This document shows positions 7,624-15,091 of a stretch of 16,824 bases of DNA, in pieces. Under the pieces are notes generated by a model. The model did not search any database, was not told the origin of the DNA, and worked only from the letters and a program-made list of their open reading frames with translations. Each line of letters opens with the position of its first letter. Within the stretch, counting starts at the first letter, position 1. A program made the translations under genes and the position numbers. Source of the DNA: Chloroflexota bacterium (GTDB lineage: Bacteria; Chloroflexota; UBA4733). The stretch is taken from assembly GCA_025449435.1 (NCBI GenBank), contig JANWJO010000203.1, forward strand, positions 1 to 16,824. Direction: 5' to 3'.

Positions 7624-9747
7624 ATGCCAGCGTTTGTACGCGTAGCGGTCGACGCGCCGAACGTTCGTCCTGATCAGGTACACACCTACTCCCTTGCCGG
7701 AGACCTGGCAGAGAGTGCGGCCCTGGGCGGCATGGTGATCGTGCCCTATGGCGATGTGCTCCGCCGAGGCTGGGTGCTGGCACTGGACGAGACTTCCGCT
7801 ATTGCACCTATTCGCCCCGTGGCAGCGTGTCTTGACACTGTCCCCCTCCTTACTCCACACCAGGTAAGCCTGGCGCGCTGGGTGAGCGCGCGCACGAACG
7901 CGTCACTCGCTCGGGCGTTAGCGATGGCGGTGCCGGAACGCGTACTCGACGGTTGCTTACCTCGGCTGTCGCTGGCCAACGCGTCTCCCGCGAACGACGA
8001 GCTGTGGACCGGCGCAGCAGTGCTACTGGCGGCATTACGGAAAGCCCCACTTCGCCTCGATAAGGCGTGGCTCACCTTCAAACCCGCAAACAGCCAGGTA
8101 TTGCCATGCCTTCATGAGGCTGGCGAGCTACGAGCCGGCTTACCAAAAGGAGCGCGGGCGCAACGGGCCAAAGTCTCGAACCTCGTTGCAACTGACGCGC
8201 CACTGCCAGCACTCATGCCGGAACAGGCGCAACACCTATGTTCGGCGATGTTCACGGATATTTCCCGACGGGCCGGCTCGGTCTTCCTGGTTACCACCGA
8301 CGTGTGGCCTGTCGACGTTCTGCGACACTTGATCCGTCACGCCCAACGCGCGGCGCGTCAAACGCTCATCCTCGTGCCTAAACCCGCACAGCAAGCACAG
8401 GGGCTCCTACATCAACTGCAAGTCAGCTCAGAGTCACTGTTCCCGCTCTTTACTCCGGCAGGTGGCTTCCCGCAACCACGACCGCCGGTTGTCATCGGGT
8501 CGACGCCGGCCTGCCTCGCCGCGTGGCACGATCTGGGGCTGGTTGTGGTGCTCGACGAGCACGACGCTGCTTATGAAGGCGACATCGCACCTACCGTGCA
8601 TGGCAGGGAACTGGCACTGCAGGCGGCCAAACTAAGCGCGGCCACCGTGCTGCTCGTCAGCGCGACGCCAAGCCCAGATACGATGTGGCGCGCCGAACAG
8701 GAGGCGACCCAGCAAGTCTCTTGGGGAACACCTCCGGCTGTTCATGTTCAGGTGGTCGACGCGCGCAGCGAACTGCGCGCTGGTCACGATGCCGTACTAA
8801 CCGGTCCGCTGATGCATGCACTTGAAGAGGCACTCGCCGATGGCGAGCAAGCGCTGGTGTTGCTGAACCGGCGTGGTACGGCTGCGCTGCTGTTGTGCCG
8901 GCACTGCGGGCGAGCCGTCGAGTGCCTGCGCTGTGGCGCCAGCATGGCGGTGTACGAGCACGGCACGCTACTACGCTGCAACCGGTGCGGGGCACATAGC
9001 GAACGTCCCTCTCAATGCCTCTGGTGCAACGAGCACGCACTCGATGCACTGGGGTTGGGTACCGAAGAATTGGTAAGGCGGCTGCGCGAGTTGCTCCCCG
9101 CGGCGAGAATTGAACAGTGGGACCGCGATGCCGTGCCTTCGGCCAGCGCCGATGCAGAAGTCGTCCACCGTTTTTCATCTGGAGACATCGACATACTGGC
9201 TGGTACTGCTGCGCACATAACCCAACGGTCGCTCCAGCCGGTCGCCCTCGCCGCCGCCGTCGCCATCGACTCTGGCCTCCATGCACCGGCATTTCGCGCT
9301 TCGGAGCACACGTATACCTTGCTTTCGGCGCTGAAGCAGCGGGTGCGGCCCGGCGGGACGCTGCTGTTACAAACGTTTCAGACCAGCCATTGGGTGGTGC
9401 AGTCGCTCGAGCAGAACGATCCGGCGCTGTTCTACCGCGAGGAGCTGCGGCGGCGGCAGGCGCTCGGTTTGCCGCCGTTTGCCCACCTCATCCAGCTGGT
9501 GTACCGTCGCGGCTCGCTCGACGCCGGCTTGCAGGCAGCACGGCAGTTGCGCGAACGCCTCCAAGCCCACCTCGTTGCGCAAGGGCTAGAGGCAGAGACG
9601 GCGATCCTCGGACCGTCGCTAGTGCATCACGGCAGCTATCCAGGTAGGGCCCACTGGCGGCTGTATGTGCGCACGGCGTCGTTAGCAACTGTGCTACCGG
9701 CGGTTCAGTCCGGCTGGGATGCGACGGTCGACCCGGCTGATGGGTAG
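7624..9747 (+). CDS. priA: PriA-like replication restart protein, degenerate helicase
   Basis: PriA binds stalled forks and loads the replicative helicase. This 707-residue homologue keeps the N-terminal DNA-binding part (VRVAVDAPNVRPDQVHTYSL, VIVPYG), motif III (SATPS, 346-350), the eight zinc cysteines C425, C428, C434, C437, C452, C455, C465 and C468, and the C-terminal region REELRRRQALGLPPFAHL. The ATPase core is eroded. The Walker A site (GxTGSGKT in active PriA) is replaced near residues 223-231 by VTTDVWPVD. DEEH becomes LDEH (310-313). The motif V KGHD is TQRS (533-536). QVAGRAGR of motif VI is replaced around 568-577. Actinobacterial PriA proteins are known to lack helicase motifs similarly. 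ATG 7624 is the only canonical start in frame after the pyrG stop, with a weak ribosome site. The gene runs convergently into leuD, 9 nt away. Confidence 0.9.
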   Translation: MPAFVRVAVDAPNVRPDQVHTYSLAGDLAESAALGGMVIVPYGDVLRRGWVLALDETSAIAPIRPVAACLDTVPLLTPHQVSLARWVSARTNASLARALAMAVPERVLDGCLPRLSLANASPANDELWTGAAVLLAALRKAPLRLDKAWLTFKPANSQVLPCLHEAGELRAGLPKGARAQRAKVSNLVATDAPLPALMPEQAQHLCSAMFTDISRRAGSVFLVTTDVWPVDVLRHLIRHAQRAARQTLILVPKPAQQAQGLLHQLQVSSESLFPLFTPAGGFPQPRPPVVIGSTPACLAAWHDLGLVVVLDEHDAAYEGDIAPTVHGRELALQAAKLSAATVLLVSATPSPDTMWRAEQEATQQVSWGTPPAVHVQVVDARSELRAGHDAVLTGPLMHALEEALADGEQALVLLNRRGTAALLLCRHCGRAVECLRCGASMAVYEHGTLLRCNRCGAHSERPSQCLWCNEHALDALGLGTEELVRRLRELLPAARIEQWDRDAVPSASADAEVVHRFSSGDIDILAGTAAHITQRSLQPVALAAAVAIDSGLHAPAFRASEHTYTLLSALKQRVRPGGTLLLQTFQTSHWVVQSLEQNDPALFYREELRRRQALGLPPFAHLIQLVYRRGSLDAGLQAARQLRERLQAHLVAQGLEAETAILGPSLVHHGSYPGRAHWRLYVRTASLATVLPAVQSGWDATVDPADG

Positions 9748-9756
9748 TGCCCGAGT

Positions 9757-10359
9757 CTAAGCGAGCTGCCACGGACGGCGCGTCGCCTCGTAGCGGGTGA
9801 TGTCTGCTTCGTGACGAAGGGTCAACTCGATATCGTCCCACCCGTTGAGCAGGCATTCCCGTCGATAGGGATCGATGTCGAAGTGGGTAACAGCGCCACT
9901 GGGCTCCGTGACGGATTGCGCTTCCAGATCAACAGTAAGTGAGAAGGAAGGCGTCGTCTCGGCTTGAGCTAGGAGTTCGTCCACCTTAGTTTCGGGCAAC
10001 GTGACGAGCATGAGGCCATTCTTCGCGGAATTGTTATAGAAGATGTCCGCGAACGACGGGGCGATGACCACCTTGAACCCGGATTGCTGCAAGGCCCAGG
10101 GGGCGTGCTCACGCGACGACCCACAGCCGAAGTTGCGGCCGGCTACCAGGATCGTCCCGGTGTGAAACTGCGGTCGGTTGAGTTCGAACGTGGGGTTCGG
10201 ATCGCCGTCCGGCAGATAGCGCCAGTCGAAGAACAAGAACTCGCCGAAGCCCGTGCGCTCGATCCGCTTGAGGAACTGCTTGGGGATAATCTGGTCGGTG
10301 TCGATGTTCACCCGGTTCATGGGGACCACCGTGCCGGAATATCGGACGAAACGCATCAT
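9757..10359 (-). CDS. leuD: 3-isopropylmalate dehydratase small subunit (LeuD)
   Basis: LeuD is the swivelling small subunit that pairs with LeuC to isomerise 2-isopropylmalate to 3-isopropylmalate in leucine synthesis. [13 protein letters not shown] (residues 19-31), [17 protein letters not shown] (about 74-90) and [14 protein letters not shown] (about 103-116) are all family hallmarks. Length (200 aa) matches the E. coli-type subunit (201), not the short archaeal form. The ATG overlaps the leuC stop (ATGA) and follows AGGAGGTG, so the two subunits are translationally coupled. Two consecutive ATG codons open the gene; either could serve. The 3' end faces priA with 9 nt between stops and no separate terminator. 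Confidence 0.97.
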   Translation of the reverse strand: MMRFVRYSGTVVPMNRVNIDTDQIIPKQFLKRIERTGFGEFLFFDWRYLPDGDPNPTFELNRPQFHTGTILVAGRNFGCGSSREHAPWALQQSGFKVVIAPSFADIFYNNSAKNGLMLVTLPETKVDELLAQAETTPSFSLTVDLEAQSVTEPSGAVTHFDIDPYRRECLLNGWDDIELTLRHEADITRYEATRRPWQLA

Positions 10360-11777
10360 GCCTGCACCTCCTCAAACTGCCAGTGGCGCACATCGGTGAG
10401 GTGGCCCGTGATGGCCGCGGCAGCAGCCATAGCCGGACTCACCAGGTGAGTGCGACCACCCTTGCCTTGACGGCCTTCAAAGTTTCGGTTGGACGTCGAG
10501 GCGCAGCGCTGCCCCGGCGACAGGATATCGGGATTCATGCCAAGACACATGGAACAGCCAGCGTCACGCCACTCGAAACCGGCGGCCAGGAACACCCTAT
10601 CGAGCCCTTCCTGCTCGGCTTGCTGTTTGACGTGCATGGAGCCGGGCACCACCATTGCCTGCACGTTGGGGTGGACGTGTTTGCCGCGCGCCACCGCCGC
10701 CGCTAGGCGAAGGTCCTCGATACGCGCGTTGGTGCAGGAGCCGATAAAAACCCTGTCCAGGGCAATAGCTTGCAACGGAACACCAGGCTGCAGCGCCATG
10801 TAGGCCAGCGAGCGCTCGGTCGCACGGCGCTCACCCTCGTGGGCGATGCTGCTGGGGTCGGGTACCGTGCCCGTGATGGGCGCCACCTGGCCCGGATTGG
10901 TGCCCCAAGTCACATAGGGCACCAGCTCGCTGCCATTGATCAAGACCACTTCGTCGTACTGCGCGTCCGGATCGGAGCGAAGCGCCAGCCATTCCTGGGC
11001 GGCCTGCTCAAACGCGGCACCCTTGGGGGAGCGCTCACGGCCGCGTAGATACTCGATGGTGGTGGCGTCCGGCGCCACCATGCCAGCGCGACCGCCCGCT
11101 TCGATGGACATGTTGCACACCGTCATGCGCCCCTCCATCGACATGGAGCGGATCACCTCGCCAGTGTACTCAATGGCGTAGCCAGTGGCGCCGGCCACGC
11201 CGATCTTGCCGATGATCGCCAAAATCACATCTTTTGGGGTGACACCAGGAGCGAGCGTGCCATCGACACGGACTTCCATGGTCTTGGGCCGGTCCTGCTG
11301 TAGACACTGGGTGGCGAGGACGTGCTCAACCTCAGAGGTGCCAATACCAAAGGCTAGCGCGCCCAACGCGCCGTGCGTCGAGGTGTGGCTATCGCCGCAC
11401 ACGATCGTGAGGCCGGGGCGAGTGATACCCAACTCGGGGCCAATCACGTGGACGATGCCCTGGTTGGCATTGCGAAGGTCAAACAGCTCAATGCCGAACT
11501 CGCGGCAATTGTCCGTGAGTGCCTCGACTTGCTGACGGGAAATTGGGTCGACGATAGGCAGTAGCCGCCCGATTGTGGGCACATTGTGATCGAGCGTGGC
11601 AATGGTGAGTTCGGGATGGCGTAGCCTGCGACCGTTGAGACGGAGGCCTTCAAACGCTTGTGGCGACGTCACTTCATGCACAAGGTGCAGGTCGATGAAC
11701 AAGATGGCCGGCTCTCCCGGCACTTCCCGGACGGTGTGTGCATCCCAGATCTTGGCGAACATCGTCTTGCCAGGCAT
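10356..11777 (-). CDS. leuC: 3-isopropylmalate dehydratase large subunit (LeuC)
   Basis: This catalytic, 4Fe-4S-bearing subunit of isopropylmalate isomerase belongs to the aconitase family. The likely cluster ligands are C348 (GSCTN), C408 and C411 ([12 protein letters not shown]). Other hallmarks are [12 protein letters not shown] at 128-139, EAGGRAGM near 226-233 and [10 protein letters not shown] near 429-438. At 473 residues it is a normal two-subunit bacterial LeuC. The start ATG is 5 nt after GGAGTA within GAAGGAGTAGGTA. It follows the sigma factor on the same strand after a 136-nt gap that contains a possible promoter, so leuCD is probably its own operon. I saw no T-box, leader peptide or leucine attenuator in the short upstream region. 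Confidence 0.97.
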   Translation of the reverse strand: MPGKTMFAKIWDAHTVREVPGEPAILFIDLHLVHEVTSPQAFEGLRLNGRRLRHPELTIATLDHNVPTIGRLLPIVDPISRQQVEALTDNCREFGIELFDLRNANQGIVHVIGPELGITRPGLTIVCGDSHTSTHGALGALAFGIGTSEVEHVLATQCLQQDRPKTMEVRVDGTLAPGVTPKDVILAIIGKIGVAGATGYAIEYTGEVIRSMSMEGRMTVCNMSIEAGGRAGMVAPDATTIEYLRGRERSPKGAAFEQAAQEWLALRSDPDAQYDEVVLINGSELVPYVTWGTNPGQVAPITGTVPDPSSIAHEGERRATERSLAYMALQPGVPLQAIALDRVFIGSCTNARIEDLRLAAAVARGKHVHPNVQAMVVPGSMHVKQQAEQEGLDRVFLAAGFEWRDAGCSMCLGMNPDILSPGQRCASTSNRNFEGRQGKGGRTHLVSPAMAAAAAITGHLTDVRHWQFEEVQA

Positions 11778-11804
11778 TACCTACTCCTTCGCCTGGTGGC
11801 GTGC

Positions 11805-11833
11805 TGTGTAGTCTGCCTGTGCAGCACTGTCAG
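11805..11833 (-). promoter_or_regulatory. Possible sigma-70 promoter for leuCD
   Basis: On the minus strand CTGACA (11833-11828, five of six to TTGACA) is followed after exactly 17 nt by TACACA (11810-11805, three of six to TATAAT). It would start transcription about 20 nt before the leuC ATG, leaving no room for a long regulatory leader. The -10 is weak. Confidence 0.35.
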
Positions 11834-11913
11834 CGTGACCAGACAGAGCGCATTGTCACGCATCAGCGCGCCGCGCGCAATTGAGGAGGCGGTGGCGGTG
11901 CTGTGTGCCTGGC

Positions 11914-13035
11914 CTATTCGTCCGACATGAAGTCGCGCAGCTTGCTCGCGCGTTCCGGATTGCGTAGCTTACGCAGCGCCCGGCTTTCGATCTGGCGGAT
12001 GCGTTCACGCGTGAGGTTGAACGTCTTGGCGACTTCTTCGAGGGTTTGGGCACGGCCAGTGTGATCGAGGCCATAGCGCAAGCGGAGAACGTCCTTCTCG
12101 CGCCCCTCCAGCATTTCCAGTGCGCGCTCGACTTCGGTGCGCAACACCTCTCCAACCGCTGCTTCCTCTGGCGTTTGGTTGCGCTCATCCGGGATATATT
12201 CTCCCAGCGTGCTTTCGCCGTCCTGGCCGAGGGGCTGTTCCAACGAAGCGGGCTGCTGCATGGCACCCAGTAGGTCGCGCAGGCGCTGCGGCTCTTGACC
12301 GAGATCAGCTGCAACCTCCTCCACGGTAGGCTCGCGCCCCGACTGTTGCGACAACCGTTGGAAGGCTTTCTGGTACTGGGCTATGTTGTCGACCATGTAC
12401 TCGGGGATGCGGATCATGCGCGCCTTTTCGGCGAGCGATCGCAGGATGGCCTGCCGGATCCACCAGGTAGCGTAGGTGGAGAAGCGAAAGCCGCGCTCCG
12501 GGTCGAACCGCTCGACGGCACGCATGAGGCCGATATTGCCTTCCTGCACCAGATCGAGTAGGTTCATTCCACGGTTGGCATACTTCTTAGCAACGCTCAC
12601 AACGAGCCGGAGATTAGAACGCACCAACCGCTGACGTGCCTGCTCAGCATTGGGGGCCCCGTCGCGCAACTGCCGGGCGAGTTGCACTTCTTCCCGCGCC
12701 GTGAGCAAGGGGTCGGCGCCGATTTCCTTGAGGTACATCGACACCGAATCGCTGACTTGTCCGGTGTCAGTCGCGAGCGCCGCTCGCGCATCCGGTGTGC
12801 TCGCCGGCTCTGCATCCACCTCAACTGAGGGAATGTCATCGAGCAATTCAGGGTCGTCGGCCATGTCGGGATCGGCCAGCGCGCTGGTAAAGGCTTCGTC
12901 CACCGCCGTCTCCGGCAGCACGGCTTCACCATCTCCAAGGAAATCGCCTGGCCGTGCCGGCCCTACGGCGGCGGGCACAGCGGTAGCCTTGGGAGCCTTT
13001 ACCTGACGTGGCGTTGACCGGCGCGGCAACTGCAC
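11914..13035 (-). CDS. rpoD: RpoD/SigA-family sigma-70 factor
   Basis: This sigma factor directs RNA polymerase to promoters. Residues 1-95 are a variable acidic leader rather than a clear region 1.1. Region 1.2 begins at DSVSMYLKEIG (96-106). Region 2 spans about 135-205 with NLLDLVQEGNIGLMRAVERF and STYATWWIRQAI, region 3 about 205-285, and region 4 about 300-365 with the helix-turn-helix TLEEVAKTFNLTRERIRQIE (331-350). The ending RKLRNPERASKLRDF is typical of the primary factor. In region 2.4 the Q of E. coli Q437 is kept, but the position of T440 is Leu (L198), and IRIPVHM reads IRIPEYM. It may be the housekeeping factor or a close group 2 paralogue. GTG at 13035 has GGAAGGGA just upstream. 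The hydrolase gene ends 73 nt upstream on the same strand. Confidence 0.88.
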   Translation of the reverse strand: MQLPRRSTPRQVKAPKATAVPAAVGPARPGDFLGDGEAVLPETAVDEAFTSALADPDMADDPELLDDIPSVEVDAEPASTPDARAALATDTGQVSDSVSMYLKEIGADPLLTAREEVQLARQLRDGAPNAEQARQRLVRSNLRLVVSVAKKYANRGMNLLDLVQEGNIGLMRAVERFDPERGFRFSTYATWWIRQAILRSLAEKARMIRIPEYMVDNIAQYQKAFQRLSQQSGREPTVEEVAADLGQEPQRLRDLLGAMQQPASLEQPLGQDGESTLGEYIPDERNQTPEEAAVGEVLRTEVERALEMLEGREKDVLRLRYGLDHTGRAQTLEEVAKTFNLTRERIRQIESRALRKLRNPERASKLRDFMSDE

Positions 13036-13108
13036 GTTCCCTTCCTACGGTTGGACAGTGACGGCGCTGTACCCAGCCAGCGATGAGCGGGCGCCAGCGC
13101 GCTGCCAA

Positions 13109-14242
13109 TCACACTGTAGCGCGTGCAGCGGGTGTTGCCGGGCGGACCTTATGCGAAATCCAGTCCAGGACATCGAGACCTGCCGTTGGCGAGTTGCAGA
13201 CGCCGTGGTCTCCTCCGGGGTAGATAATCATAGCCTTGTCCGTCGCTGCTTCCGCGTAGATGTGCCTGGACTCTTCCACCGGAACTATTGTATCGCTATC
13301 GCCATGAACGGCAAGCAACGGGCAGGTGATCTGTTTGACGAGTCCGCGCAGCGTAAAGGCGTGGACCAGCTCTCGCACCGCTTGATAACTCCGGTGTCCC
13401 GTCACGACCCGCAAGGACGGCTCGGTGAGTTTGGCGGAGCGCTCGAACCACGGACCTGGCTCATAAAAGCCGGAGATGCTCACGACCGACGCAATGCGCC
13501 GGTCTGCGCTGGCTGCCCGCAACGCGATGGTGCCGCCCAGGCTCGTCCCCAGCACGGAGATGGCGCTGGCAACGACCGACGGCAAGGTGCTTAACGTATC
13601 CACGGCCGCGCTCACGGCGCCATACGAGTCGTAGTCGAGCAATAGGTGCGGATAGGTTTCGCCGTGCCCAGGCATGTCCATATGAAACGCGGCGAAGCCG
13701 CGAGCAACAATGGACTCTGGAGGAAAGTCAGGTTGCTCCTTGCTGCTGCCCAACCCCGGCACGATGATGACGCACGGGAAGGGACCGTCTCCCGGCGGCA
13801 GATGGAGGTACCCAGGGATCGAGGTGCCTTTGTAGGGCACGAGGAGGCGCACGACGGGTGGCTGTGCCAGTTCTGCATGCCGCCGGTAGGCCCTTACGCT
13901 CGCGGCATACAACTGTTGCTTCTGCTCGGTGTACTCGGCCAGCGCGTAGTCGCCAATATGGAAGTACAAGGCCGACCGCCAGTACAGCTCTCGTGCTGTG
14001 GCGATATGCCCCCGCGATTCGGCCAGTTGGGCTTGGTCAAGGGTGCGCTGCGCGGTAACACCCCACGCGCGAGCCCAGTCCTCGGTGCCGGCGCGCTTGA
14101 TCTGACGGAATGTTCGGTCTACGTCCAGGTAATTCGCACCCCACCCCGAGACAAAGATGTGATAGTAGCCACGCACAAACGGACGGATGCTCATGCGACC
14201 GACGACCGCGTTAGTAGCGCCAGTCAAGATGCGCTGAAACAC
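13109..14242 (-). CDS. FrsA-like alpha/beta hydrolase
   Basis: This 377-residue serine hydrolase has an N-terminal helical cap region (about 1-125, with GHIATARELYWRSALYFHIGD typical of the FrsA/pseudooxynicotine-hydrolase group). An alpha/beta core follows from about residue 130. The nucleophile is S234 in GTSLGG, the likely acid is D317 in HGDSD, and the base is H346 in GGDHG. The oxyanion region is VPGLGSSKE at 161-169. Substrates in the group range from esters to C-C bonds, so the substrate is not predicted. No signal peptide is clear. GTG at 14242 lies 9 nt after GGGAG. It precedes the sigma gene by 73 nt. A 6-bp inverted repeat (CGCGCT 13098-13103, AGCGCG 13118-13123) straddles its stop codon but lacks a T-run. 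Confidence 0.85.
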   Translation of the reverse strand: MFQRILTGATNAVVGRMSIRPFVRGYYHIFVSGWGANYLDVDRTFRQIKRAGTEDWARAWGVTAQRTLDQAQLAESRGHIATARELYWRSALYFHIGDYALAEYTEQKQQLYAASVRAYRRHAELAQPPVVRLLVPYKGTSIPGYLHLPPGDGPFPCVIIVPGLGSSKEQPDFPPESIVARGFAAFHMDMPGHGETYPHLLLDYDSYGAVSAAVDTLSTLPSVVASAISVLGTSLGGTIALRAASADRRIASVVSISGFYEPGPWFERSAKLTEPSLRVVTGHRSYQAVRELVHAFTLRGLVKQITCPLLAVHGDSDTIVPVEESRHIYAEAATDKAMIIYPGGDHGVCNSPTAGLDVLDWISHKVRPATPAARATV

Positions 14243-14330
14243 GGATGGCTACTCCCAGCTCCGCGTGAGAAACGCTCTGGTGACCATGCTACCACAGGGG
14301 CATGAACCAACTCGGGAACCGCCACCGCAG

Positions 14331-14361
14331 TCGAGACGTGTGTGGGTTAAGGCTGTCTCGA
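14331..14361. repeat. Inverted repeat, 7-bp arms, in divergent intergenic region
   Basis: TCGAGAC (14331-14337) and GTCTCGA (14355-14361) are exact inverted copies with a 17-nt spacer. They lie in the 329-nt gene-free stretch (14243-14571) between the minus-strand hydrolase and the plus-strand 3D-domain gene. The site could be an operator or the base of an RNA hairpin. Confidence 0.4.
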
Positions 14362-14367
14362 GCTCAT

Positions 14368-14390
14368 GTGGCGCGAATATTTTTCGCCAC
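14368..14390. repeat. Inverted repeat GTGGCG/CGCCAC with A/T-rich core
   Basis: GTGGCG (14368-14373) and CGCCAC (14385-14390) flank an 11-nt A/T-rich core (CGAATATTTTT). It lies 6 nt after the preceding inverted repeat. The G/C arms around an A/T core resemble a regulator-binding site. No long T-run follows on the plus strand, so a terminator is unlikely. Confidence 0.4.
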
Positions 14391-14468
14391 GAAGATGTAT
14401 ATGCCTGCCGGGCGCGACGCAAGCCTACCTGGAAACGTAACCGCGCTGAGAGTAATTGGCTATACCGG

Positions 14469-14498
14469 TTGACAGGTATCCCGCCCAAGTCCTACCAA
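14469..14498 (+). promoter_or_regulatory. Possible promoter of the 3D-domain gene
   Basis: A perfect -35 TTGACA (14469-14474) is followed after 18 nt by TACCAA (14493-14498), a weak -10. It would give a leader of about 65-70 nt before the GTG at 14572. The perfect -35 is the main support. Confidence 0.33.
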
Positions 14499-14571
14499 TA
14501 CCCACGTAACACGCATTCCGGTCACCCGTTTGGGTTCTTCGGATTGCAATGGGAGTCGGGAAGGGCGGGGC

Positions 14572-14991
14572 GTGGGTTTATCGAGCGTATGGCAACGGTG
14601 CGCAAGCAGCGCGCACCGCCTCAGGGCCACAATCTCGGTGTCGATCGCGGCACGGTTTGCGTGGTTGCTGATGGCGATCCCGCTGCTCGCGCCGCAACAG
14701 GCAGAGGCGAGTAGCAACTGGTACTGGTTCAACGTGTCGGCGTACTGCATTCAGGGCACGATGGCGGATGGCGGCTGGACCTATGCTGGCGCAGTCGCCT
14801 CATCGCCAGGGCTACCGTTTGGCACCCTTGTCAACGTCCAGGGCATGGGCGAGTACGTCGTGGAGGACCGCGGCGGCGCCATCACCTGGCGTCATCTTGA
14901 CATCTGGATGCCGAGTTGTAAACAGGCCATCAAGTTTGGCCGCCAGTGGATGTTGGTGCGCATCGACCGCATGGGTTGGTGGGGCGACTAA
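14572..14991 (+). CDS. Secreted 3D-domain (RlpA/MltA-like) protein
   Basis: This short exported protein has a basic start (HRLRATISVSIAARF), a hydrophobic stretch (AWLLMAIPLLA) and a probable signal-peptidase site after AEASS. The mature part is a single 3D domain of the double-psi beta-barrel type: VSAYC, LPFGTLVNV, VVEDRGGAI, HLDIWMPSC, FGRQWMLVRI. Related domains act on or bind peptidoglycan (MltA, resuscitation factors), so a cell-wall role is inferred. Asp in DRGG and LDIW are present. The position often holding the first Asp (AVDPxxIPLGT) reads AVASSPGLPFGT. The only two mature-protein cysteines, in AYC and PSC, could form a disulphide. GTG at 14572 has AAGGG 6 nt upstream; an in-frame TTG at 14530 is the longer alternative. 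Confidence 0.78.
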   Translation: MGLSSVWQRCASSAHRLRATISVSIAARFAWLLMAIPLLAPQQAEASSNWYWFNVSAYCIQGTMADGGWTYAGAVASSPGLPFGTLVNVQGMGEYVVEDRGGAITWRHLDIWMPSCKQAIKFGRQWMLVRIDRMGWWGD

Positions 14992-15016
14992 CCCGAGGCA
15001 TGGCGTCGCACCATGG

Positions 15017-15040
15017 GATGGGGAGAGCAATCTCCCCATC
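15017..15040 (+). terminator. Perfect 10-bp stem-loop with GCAA tetraloop
   Basis: GATGGGGAGA (15017-15026) and TCTCCCCATC (15031-15040) are perfect inverted copies closed by GCAA, a stable GNRA tetraloop. It lies 25 nt after the 3D-gene stop and 51 nt before the isomerase start. The following sequence (TGCTATTCTCTGCT) is T-containing but not a clean T-run. It could terminate the 3D transcript or protect an mRNA end. Confidence 0.55.
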
Positions 15041-15091
15041 TGCTATTCTCTGCTCCCATCGCTCACGGCACTCGCCGTCCGATGAGAGGAT

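Noticed and set aside
8657..9292. 211-residue minus-strand ORF inside priA
   Set aside because: It is antisense to the zinc-cysteine region of PriA, whose eight cysteines show which frame is real; the product is low-complexity and arginine-rich.
13058..13594. 178-residue plus-strand ORF opposite the FrsA-like hydrolase
   Set aside because: The minus strand holds the Ser-Asp-His hydrolase motifs; the plus frame has none.
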